The notes beneath the pieces are model-generated. The model made no database searches. It saw only the letters and a list, made by a program, of their open reading frames with translations, and had not been told where the DNA came from. A stretch of 64,000 bases of DNA from Paracoccaceae bacterium (GTDB taxonomy: Bacteria; Pseudomonadota; Alphaproteobacteria; Rhodobacterales; Rhodobacteraceae): assembly GCA_024742835.1 (NCBI GenBank), contig JANSXS010000003.1, forward strand, positions 62,001 through 126,000, read 5' to 3'. A program made the translations under genes and the position numbers. Of the stretch, positions 57,801 to 64,000 are shown piece after piece. Position 1 is the first letter of the stretch, and every line of letters starts with the position of its first letter.

Positions 57801-59006
57801 ATGGGACGTGAGATATCAGATCTGGACGGAATGCCGTTTCTCGATGTCTCCGATCCCCGCTTTTCCACCCGAGGCCCGGAAATGCGCGCGGCCCGCGCAG
57901 CACATTGGTGCGCGCGCACGCCCTACGGGCTTGCGGTGCTGCGCTACATGGAGGTGGGGCGCATCCTGCGTGACCGGCGGTTCCGGCAGGGCAGCCATAA
58001 CTGGCCTGACGCGGTGGGGATTTCCGGTGCTTTCGCCGAATTCTGGCGCGATTCCGTCATCGGGCGCGAGGGGGCGCCGCATCAACGCCTGCGCGCGCTG
58101 GCCGTACCGGCGCTGACCGAGGCATATGTGCTGAGCCTCAAGCCCGCCTTTGACGAGATCGGGGGGGATCTGTGCCGTGACCTGCGCGCGACAGACCATT
58201 GCGAGTTTCAGAGCGCCTTTTGCGAGCCTTTTGCCGGGCAGGCGATCACCACTCTGCTGGGGATGGAGCGCGAGGCATGGCCGCTGGTCGCGCACAACGC
58301 CGCCGATCTGGGGCTGGCGATGGGGATTGGCGCGAAAGCCCACGAGGCACGGTTCAACAAGGCGTGCGAGACGCTCTTTCAGCTGGCCGAAGAACTGGTC
58401 GCCAAGGTGCGCAGCGGCAAGGACAGCGACAGTTACGTTGCGCGCATGGTGTCGCTGTTCGACCAGAACGGCGATTGCAGCCACGAGGAATTGCTCAATA
58501 CCATCGTCATTTCGATCTTCGGCGGGGTGGATACCACCCGCGCATTATTGGGGCTTGGGCTGTCGCTCTTCATCGAGGCCCCGGATCAGTGGGATCTGTT
58601 GCGCGCCGACGGGTCGCTGATCCCCAACGCGGTGGAGGAATTCATCCGCGCCCGCCCGACAACCACATGGGCCACGCGCGAAGCGCTGGAAGACGTGGAG
58701 ATAAACGGGCAGATCATCCCGAAAGGCACAGTGGTGCATCTTTTCGTTCACGCCTCCGCCCGCGACCCGGATTTCTGCGACGATCCCCGCTTTGACATCA
58801 TCGCCAAGCGGCGCAAGCATTTCGGCTTTGGCGGCGGTGCGCATCACTGCATCGGGCATTTCGTGGCGCGCACCGACACAGCCGCGGCGCTTGGCGCGCT
58901 GCGCGAAACCTTTCGCAGGGTCGCGTATGATGGGACGCCGGACTGGTTGCCAGATAGTGGCAATACCGGCGCGCTACGCCTGCCCATCCGCTATGAATTG
59001 GCCTGA
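57801..59006 (+). CDS. Cytochrome P450 monooxygenase
   Basis: A 401-aa soluble bacterial P450. The heme-ligand loop FGGGAHHCIG carries Cys350; the oxygen-activating I-helix motif GGVDTT is at 241-246; ExxR is E280-R283. There is no ferredoxin or reductase gene nearby, so the electron donor is elsewhere. ATG 57801 follows the previous stop by one base. Substrate unknown; the context suggests a methylated amine, amide or amino-acid derivative. Its last 16 bases overlap the end of cueR on the other strand. Confidence 0.93.
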   Translation: MGREISDLDGMPFLDVSDPRFSTRGPEMRAARAAHWCARTPYGLAVLRYMEVGRILRDRRFRQGSHNWPDAVGISGAFAEFWRDSVIGREGAPHQRLRALAVPALTEAYVLSLKPAFDEIGGDLCRDLRATDHCEFQSAFCEPFAGQAITTLLGMEREAWPLVAHNAADLGLAMGIGAKAHEARFNKACETLFQLAEELVAKVRSGKDSDSYVARMVSLFDQNGDCSHEELLNTIVISIFGGVDTTRALLGLGLSLFIEAPDQWDLLRADGSLIPNAVEEFIRARPTTTWATREALEDVEINGQIIPKGTVVHLFVHASARDPDFCDDPRFDIIAKRRKHFGFGGGAHHCIGHFVARTDTAAALGALRETFRRVAYDGTPDWLPDSGNTGALRLPIRYELA

Positions 59007-59389
59007 CCCTCTGCCAGGCCGGTCAGGATCGGGCAATCAGGCCGGGTATCCCCGGCGCAGGATCGTATCAGATCGTTCAGCGTGTCGCGCATCTGCCGAA
59101 GCTGTGCGATCTTCGCGTCGATCTCGTTCAGGTGTTCCTGCGCGATCTCCTTCACATCGCCGCTGGCCCTTGTCTTGTCTTGGTAAAGCGACAAGAGGGT
59201 TCGGCAATCCTCGATGGAAAAGCCGAGCGCGCGGGCGCGACCCAGAAAGGCAAGCTGGTGCAAATGCGTGTCGGCGAAAACACGGTAGCCATTCGCGCCC
59301 CGGTCGGGATGAACGAGGCCGATTTCCTCGTAATAGCGGATGGTTTTCGCAGGCAGGCCCGTTTGTTCGGCAACGTCCGAGATGTTCAT
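58991..59389 (-). CDS. cueR: CueR, copper(I)-responsive MerR-family regulator
   Basis: A 132-aa MerR-type activator ([26 protein letters not shown]) with a dimerisation helix and the metal loop C-X7-C in [12 protein letters not shown], which specifies +1 metals (Cu, Ag). It activates copA by remodelling the 19-bp-spaced promoter at 61.85 kb. The ATG overlaps the copA stop by four bases, so it is co-transcribed with its own target. Its 3' end overlaps the P450 gene. Confidence 0.95.
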   Translation of the reverse strand: MNISDVAEQTGLPAKTIRYYEEIGLVHPDRGANGYRVFADTHLHQLAFLGRARALGFSIEDCRTLLSLYQDKTRASGDVKEIAQEHLNEIDAKIAQLRQMRDTLNDLIRSCAGDTRPDCPILTGLAEGQANS

Positions 59390-61839
59390 GACGTCTCCTT
59401 CAGAGGTGTTTGTATCGCGCGCAGGCGAAGCGCGTTGCTAAGCACGAAAACCGAGGACAGCGCCATCGCGCCCGCCGCCAGCATCGGCGACAAAAGCATC
59501 CCCGTAACGGGGTAAAGCACACCCGCCGCCACCGGGATCAGCGCCACGTTATAGGCAAACGCCCAGAACAGGTTCTGCCGGATGTTGCGCATGGTGTGGC
59601 GCGAAACCTGCATCGCCGTCACCGCCCCGCGCGGATCGCCCGAGACCAGCACCACGTCGGCGGCCTCTATTGCCACGTCGGTGCCAGTGCCCATGGCCAA
59701 GCCCACATCGGCTTCTGCCAGAGCGGGCGCATCGTTGATACCGTCGCCGACAAAGGCCACCGGGCCGAACGCGTCACGCAGCCGTCGCACGGCATCGCGC
59801 TTTTCACCCGGCAGCACCTCGGCCTCGACATGGTCGATGCCGAGTTTGGTGGCGATGGCCTGCGCCGTGGCGGTGGTGTCGCCGGTGATGAGCGCAGTTT
59901 TGAAACCATCCTCGTGCAGCGCGTCGATTGTGGCCCTCGCATGGGGTTTCACCGGGTCGGAAACACCTATCAACCCGGCGATCTGCCCGTCTATGGCCAC
60001 CAGAACCGGGGTTTCCCCCCGATCGGTCAGTGCGGCGAGCGGCTTTGACAGCGGCGCGGTGTCGATGCTTTCTTTCGCCATGAGACGCGCGGTGCCGATC
60101 ACCAGCGCACGGCCCTCGACCGTGGCGGTCAGCCCGTGGCCGCCGATGGCCTGCATATCCTGCGCGTGTGACAGGCTCTCGTCGGCCTCTTGCGTGGCCG
60201 TCTCGATGGCGCGGGCGATGGGATGCTCCGATTGCGCCTCGGCAGAGGCGGTGAGGCGCAGCAAATCGCCGCGCGTGATCCCGTCCACCGTGCTCACATG
60301 GGTGACGGCGGGGCTGCCTTGGGTCAGCGTGCCGGTCTTGTCGAAGGCCACCACCCGCGCGCCATCCAGCCGTTGCAGCGCATCGCCCTTGCGAAACAGC
60401 GCGCCCAGTTCTGCGGCGCGGCCCGTGCCCACCATGATCGAGGTGGGCGTGGCCAGCCCCATCGCACAGGGGCAGGCGATAATGAGGACAGAGACCCCCG
60501 CCACCAGCGCAAGCCCCAGCGCGGGGTCCGGGCCGAAGGCCAGCCAGGCCAGCACCGTGACCAGCGCGATGCCCATGACCACGGGCACAAAGACGCGCAC
60601 CACGCGGTCGGCCAGCGCCTGAATGGGCAGTTTCGCGCCCTGCGCCTCTTCGACCATGTCGATGATGCGCGACAGCATGGTGTCGCCGCCCACCGCCGTG
60701 GCGCGGAATCGCAGCGCGCCTTGACCGTTGATCGTGCCGCCCACGACGGTGTCGCCGGGGGTCTTCTCCACCGGTGTCGGCTCTCCGGTGATCATGGATT
60801 CGTCGACGTAAGAGCGCCCTTCGGTCAATTCACCATCGACAGCGATACGCTCGCCGGGGCGCACATAAAGGACATCGCCCTTGGCCACGGTCTCTATCGC
60901 GACCTCGTGCGGCTCTCCGTCACGCTCTATGCGGGCGGTTTGCGGCTGCAACCCTATCAGCCGCCGGATCGCGGCACCTGTCCGTCCGCGCGCGCGCGAC
61001 TCGAGCCAGCGGCCCAGAAGGATCAGGGTGACGATCACGGCGGCGGCCTCGTAATAAACCGCGCGGGTGCCTTCGGGCAAAAGTACGGGCGCGAAAAGCG
61101 CCACGGTGGAAAAGCCCCAGGCGGCGGCGGTGCCAAGCGCCACGAGACTGTTCATGTCGGGTGCGCCGCGTAAAAGCGCGGGCGCGCCGCGCAGGAAAAA
61201 CTCGCGCCCCGGCCAGATCAGAACGAGCGTGGTCAGCACGCATTGCACCAGCCAGCCATTTGTCTGCCCAATGGTTGCGTTGATCCAGTGGTGCAACGGC
61301 GCAAAGACATGCCCGCCCATTTCCATAACGAAGACGGGCAGGGTAAGTGCTGCGGCGATGATCGTCATGCGCCGCGCGTGGCGCGTTTCGGTCTCGCGCC
61401 GATCTGCGGCGGCGTCTGGCGTGGCGGCATTGGCGACCTCGGCGGGATAGCCCGCCTGTGTCACAACGCGCGCCAGATCGCCGGGCGTGGTGGCGTCTGA
61501 CAGGTAATCGACCTGCGCCTCCTGGCTGGCCAGGTTGACCCGTGCGCGCAGCACGCCCGGCGTCGCGCTCAGCGCGTCCTCGATCCGCCCTGTGCAAGAC
61601 GCGCAATGCATCCCTGTGATGTCAAGCGTGGTGTGGTCCTGCCGCGCGGGGTATCCGGCCTCTGACAATGTGTCGGCGACCTGTGACAGGCTTGCCCCGT
61701 TCAGGTCAATCCGGGCGGTGCCTGTGGCAAAGTTCACATGTGCATCGCGCAGTCCGGGCAGGGCTTGCAGGGCGCGTTCGGCACGGCCCGCGCAACCCGC
61801 GCAGGACATGTTTTCGATTTTCAGGCGCAAGGATGTCAT
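59386..61839 (-). CDS. copA: Copper-exporting P1B ATPase CopA
   Basis: Exports Cu(I) for detoxification. From ATG 61839 the protein has 817 aa: two heavy-metal domains (MSCAGC at 11-16 and MHCASC at 77-82), eight transmembrane helices, the transport site [21 protein letters not shown] and [16 protein letters not shown]. An alternative ATG at 61848 adds three residues but lies inside the -10 element of the CueR promoter, so the internal start is preferred and would make the mRNA leaderless. Operon copA-cueR. Confidence 0.95.
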   Translation of the reverse strand: MTSLRLKIENMSCAGCAGRAERALQALPGLRDAHVNFATGTARIDLNGASLSQVADTLSEAGYPARQDHTTLDITGMHCASCTGRIEDALSATPGVLRARVNLASQEAQVDYLSDATTPGDLARVVTQAGYPAEVANAATPDAAADRRETETRHARRMTIIAAALTLPVFVMEMGGHVFAPLHHWINATIGQTNGWLVQCVLTTLVLIWPGREFFLRGAPALLRGAPDMNSLVALGTAAAWGFSTVALFAPVLLPEGTRAVYYEAAAVIVTLILLGRWLESRARGRTGAAIRRLIGLQPQTARIERDGEPHEVAIETVAKGDVLYVRPGERIAVDGELTEGRSYVDESMITGEPTPVEKTPGDTVVGGTINGQGALRFRATAVGGDTMLSRIIDMVEEAQGAKLPIQALADRVVRVFVPVVMGIALVTVLAWLAFGPDPALGLALVAGVSVLIIACPCAMGLATPTSIMVGTGRAAELGALFRKGDALQRLDGARVVAFDKTGTLTQGSPAVTHVSTVDGITRGDLLRLTASAEAQSEHPIARAIETATQEADESLSHAQDMQAIGGHGLTATVEGRALVIGTARLMAKESIDTAPLSKPLAALTDRGETPVLVAIDGQIAGLIGVSDPVKPHARATIDALHEDGFKTALITGDTTATAQAIATKLGIDHVEAEVLPGEKRDAVRRLRDAFGPVAFVGDGINDAPALAEADVGLAMGTGTDVAIEAADVVLVSGDPRGAVTAMQVSRHTMRNIRQNLFWAFAYNVALIPVAAGVLYPVTGMLLSPMLAAGAMALSSVFVLSNALRLRAIQTPLKETS

Positions 61840-61845
61840 GGCCTG

Positions 61846-61876
61846 CATATAGGGCTTCCAGTGACTGGAAGGTCAA
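61846..61876 (-). promoter_or_regulatory. CueR-type copA promoter with 19-bp spacer
   Basis: On the minus strand: -35 TTGACC (complement of 61871-61876), exactly 19 bases, -10 TATATG (complement of 61846-61851). The spacer holds a perfect palindrome, CTTCCAGT-G-ACTGGAAG at 61855-61871, matching the CueR operator. Overlong spacers are the hallmark of MerR-family promoters. The predicted transcription start is about 61838-61840, at the ATG. Confidence 0.92.
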
Positions 61877-61946
61877 GGCCCTGCGTGGCAACGAGCCGTC
61901 TTTTTCCGAGCGCGCCTTGATGCGCCCGCCAGCTTGCGAAAAGGCG

Positions 61947-62966
61947 TCAGCGTTGCGCGGCGTTCAGCCCGGCGCGGGCAAAGTCCGGCACCATGGCCCC
62001 GAGCCGCAAGGCGCGGTCCGGGTCCGCCGCATTGCCATCGAGCGCGCGTTTCTTGACGCCTTGCAGGATCGCGGCCATGCGGAAAAAGCAGAAGGCAATA
62101 TAGAAGTTGAAATCGTCAATGCCCGAAAGATCGCGCCGCGCGCAATAGGTGTCGATGAAACGCTGGTCTGACCACAGGCCAAGCGTGGCACGGTCCACCC
62201 CGGCAAGTCCGCGCCCCTCGGATGTGGCGGGCATGGACCATTGCATGATGACCCCTGCCAGATCCGCGTAAGGATGGCCGATGGTGGACAGCTCCCAGTC
62301 GAGCACGGCAAGAAGCCTTGTGCCGTCCTTCGCGTAAAGCAGGTTGTCGAGCCGGTAATCGCCATGCACCAGACGCCGTTGCCCGTCATCCTCGGGCATG
62401 TTTTGCGTCAGCCAGTCGATCAACGCGGCCATGTCGGGCAGGTTTTCGGTTTGGGTGGCGTGGTACTGCTTGGCCCAGCGGTCTGTCTGGCGCTGGCAGT
62501 AATGCCCGGCGGGACCGAAATCCGACAGGCCCACCGCATCTGGATCGACCCCGTGAATGGTGGCAAGCACGCGGTTCATCTCATCAAGCAGGGCGTGGCG
62601 TGTGTCGGGGGCAAGCCCCGGCAGGACGGGCTGATCGAAAGAGCGCCCTGCGACCAAGTCCATGATATAAAAGGCCGATCCGATCACCGCATCGTCCTCG
62701 CACAGCGCGTGCATCTTTGCCACCGGCACATCCGTTGCCGCGAGGGCCTGCTGGACCCGGAATTCCCGGTCCACGGCATGTGCGGATTTCAGCAATGCGC
62801 CGGGCGGTTTGCAGCGCAGCACGTAAGACCCGGCAGAGGTATCGAGACGGTAGGTCGGGTTGGATTGCCCGCCCGAGAATTTCGTCGCGCGGATGGGCGC
62901 GTCAAAGCCGGGCAGCCTGCCGCGGGCCCAGCCTGCGACCGCGCCCAGATCAAGCGCACCGGTCAT
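61947..62966 (-). CDS. APH-family phosphotransferase
   Basis: A 339-aa aminoglycoside-phosphotransferase-fold kinase. Catalytic loop LVHGDYRLDNLLY and metal site LDWELSTIGHPYADLA are intact; the ATP-binding beta strands are near 25-55. This subgroup, often annotated with acyl-CoA dehydrogenases, usually phosphorylates small hydroxylated compounds; antibiotic resistance is not implied. The substrate is unknown. Single gene, upstream of the divergent rpe. Confidence 0.88.
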   Translation of the reverse strand: MTGALDLGAVAGWARGRLPGFDAPIRATKFSGGQSNPTYRLDTSAGSYVLRCKPPGALLKSAHAVDREFRVQQALAATDVPVAKMHALCEDDAVIGSAFYIMDLVAGRSFDQPVLPGLAPDTRHALLDEMNRVLATIHGVDPDAVGLSDFGPAGHYCQRQTDRWAKQYHATQTENLPDMAALIDWLTQNMPEDDGQRRLVHGDYRLDNLLYAKDGTRLLAVLDWELSTIGHPYADLAGVIMQWSMPATSEGRGLAGVDRATLGLWSDQRFIDTYCARRDLSGIDDFNFYIAFCFFRMAAILQGVKKRALDGNAADPDRALRLGAMVPDFARAGLNAAQR

Positions 62967-63200
62967 GCGAGGTCTGCCCGCCCATGCACGCTATCCCCGG
63001 CACGATGCGGGATGTCGTCTTGCTTGCATGAAAAGGTGATACGCCGATCCCGAAACGCGCTTGCCATGCAGGTCGGCGCGTCGATGATACCGGGCGGCTT
63101 GGTCGGCGTCATGGCGCGCATGGCCCCTTGATCTCCTCTGGACGCGAGACCTTATTGGTTACACAAAGCGCCCACAGGATCAATTGCAGGAGACAACGTG

Positions 63201-63902
63201 ATGTCTTTCGACCGCACTCTCAAGATAGCCCCCTCCATTCTTTCCGCCGATTTCGCCAATTTCGGCGCAGAGATCCGCGCCATCGAGGCGCAGGGCGCGG
63301 ACTGGGTGCATGTGGACGTGATGGACGGGCATTTCGTGCCGAACCTCACCTTTGGCCCGCCCGCGGTCGAGGCGTTTCGCCCCCATGTAAAGACCTTCAT
63401 GGACGTGCATCTGATGATCGCGCCTGTCGACCCCTATATCGACGCCTATGCAAAGGCGGGCGCGGATATGATCACTGCGCATGTCGAGGCCGGGCCGCAC
63501 ACGCATCGCACGCTTCAGGCCATTCGCGCGGCGGGGTGCAAAGCGGGTGTTGCGCTCAATCCCGGCACGCCGCTGGAGGCTGTGGAACATCTGCTGGATC
63601 TGGCCGACATGGTGCTGATCATGACGGTGAACCCCGGTTTCGGCGGGCAGAAATTCATCGACAGCGGCGTGGAAAAGACGCGCCGCCTGCGCCGGATGAT
63701 CGGCGATAGGCCGGTGCATATCCAGATCGACGGCGGCGTGACGCCGCAAACTGCGCCGCAGGTGGTGCAGGCCGGGGCGGATGTGCTGGTGGCCGGATCG
63801 GCGGTCTTCAAGGGTGGCAGCGTGGACACGGCTGATGTCTACGGGGCCAACATGCGCGCAATCCGGGACGCGGTCGATACGGCCTCTGCCAAGATGGCAT
63901 GA
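63201..63902 (+). CDS. rpe: Ribulose-phosphate 3-epimerase
   Basis: Interconverts ribulose-5-P and xylulose-5-P in the pentose phosphate and Calvin pathways. The 233-aa TIM barrel has [27 protein letters not shown] (metal His and Asp), [15 protein letters not shown] and [14 protein letters not shown] 63201 is chosen over the adjacent GTG 63198 because AGGAG is better spaced. It overlaps gph by four bases. The 234-base gap upstream (62967-63200) holds TTGATC and TTATTG with an 18-base spacer, a possible promoter, and nothing else I can name. Confidence 0.96.
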   Translation: MSFDRTLKIAPSILSADFANFGAEIRAIEAQGADWVHVDVMDGHFVPNLTFGPPAVEAFRPHVKTFMDVHLMIAPVDPYIDAYAKAGADMITAHVEAGPHTHRTLQAIRAAGCKAGVALNPGTPLEAVEHLLDLADMVLIMTVNPGFGGQKFIDSGVEKTRRLRRMIGDRPVHIQIDGGVTPQTAPQVVQAGADVLVAGSAVFKGGSVDTADVYGANMRAIRDAVDTASAKMA

Positions 63903-64000
63903 CCCGCGCGGTCATTTTCGATTTGGACGGCACGCTGATCGACAGCGCGCCGGATATTCACGCGGCGGCCAATCGCGTGATGGCGGGCCACGGGCTTGCA
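63899..64000 (+). CDS. gph: Phosphoglycolate phosphatase, 5' part (continues beyond window)
   Basis: First 34 codons of a HAD-superfamily phosphatase: [20 protein letters not shown] contains the HAD motif I DLDGT with its nucleophilic Asp. Overlap with rpe (ATGA) and this gene order are typical of Gph, which clears 2-phosphoglycolate. The 3' part is outside the window, so the exact HAD subfamily cannot be confirmed. Confidence 0.85.
   Translation, partial: MTRAVIFDLDGTLIDSAPDIHAAANRVMAGHGLA

Noticed and set aside
59386..61839. copA as a second assembly ATPase for the oxidase
   Set aside because: Two N-terminal metal domains, CPCAMG and linkage to cueR with its operator point to copper detoxification; ccoI fills the assembly role.
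62241..63131. 296-aa plus-strand frame over the APH-like gene and the gap before rpe
   Set aside because: Two thirds is antisense to the kinase; the remainder shows no ribosome-binding site or motif.
1..64000. tRNA, rRNA, CRISPR, insertion sequence or phage genes
   Set aside because: I looked through the gaps between genes for cloverleaf-like ends, repeat-spacer patterns, transposase or integrase motifs and found none.

Overview
The window is a contiguous, gene-dense, high-GC chromosomal segment with the gene content of the roseobacter group of Rhodobacteraceae (Alphaproteobacteria). The evidence is fnrL beside hemN and a universal stress gene, followed by complete ccoNOQP and ccoGHIS; the aerobic-type cobalamin genes cobN, cobO and cobW under a cobalamin riboswitch; a short-chain acetoacetyl-CoA reductase next to a thiolase (PHB pathway); a methylamine-type glutamine synthetase with split glutamate-synthase genes; a methanethiol oxidase homologue; and an Irr-type iron box before nfuA. 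The genus cannot be decided from the sequence. I see no rRNA or tRNA genes, no CRISPR array and no intact insertion sequence or prophage.

Layout. 0-5.6 kb: end of a cold-shock gene, a small basic protein, tag, an EAL phosphodiesterase, phaA-phaB, a YdcH protein, an N6-adenine methyltransferase and a DUF2007 protein. 5.7-16 kb: isoprenoid genes (ispB-type synthase, ispE coupled to a TPR lipid-export-like secreted protein), ETF-ubiquinone oxidoreductase, greA, a membrane protein, a MOSC protein, a universal stress protein, and nfuA-tsaB-rimI. 16-27.4 kb: the oxygen-response and respiration block, hemN, fnrL, usp, ccoNOQP, ccoGHIS, with FNR boxes in three intergenic regions. 27.5-35.9 kb: a SPOR-tailed D,D-carboxypeptidase, a KtrA/KtrB potassium system flanked by direct copies of a 42-bp repeat, a decayed RutR-like regulator, two tandem Lin0512 genes, a polytopic membrane protein, mtoX, and a PRC-barrel gene with an EcfG-type promoter. 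36-44 kb: cobO and a riboswitch-headed cobalt/B12 operon (hupE, a His-rich anchored protein, cobW, a GNAT gene, cobN). 44-50 kb: smc, an RlmL-like methyltransferase and a lytic transglycosylase. 50.2-59 kb: a divergent GntR regulator and a nine-gene head-to-tail run: gmaS/glnT-like synthetase, mgsABC-like genes, an unknown 137-aa protein, a nitrilase-family amidase, an unknown 196-aa protein and a cytochrome P450. 59-64 kb: cueR and copA with a textbook 19-bp-spacer CueR promoter, an APH-like kinase, rpe and the start of gph.

How the genes work together. FnrL, its three boxes, hemN (anaerobic heme) and the cbb3 oxidase genes form a low-oxygen regulon. copA and ccoI are two copper P1B ATPases, one for detoxification and one for oxidase assembly. 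The cobalt operon couples uptake (HupE), metal handling (CobW and the His-rich protein) and chelation (CobN). gmaS/mgs and mtoX suggest use of methylated nitrogen and sulfur compounds, both typical of marine roseobacters.

The best candidates for something undescribed are the extension of the gmaS-mgsABC run into unknown proteins, an amidase and a P450 (50.2-59 kb), and the mtoX-membrane protein-Lin0512 pair run (32.2-35.2 kb), in which one Lin0512 copy has lost the family's signature motif. Both are inferences from gene order and motifs only.
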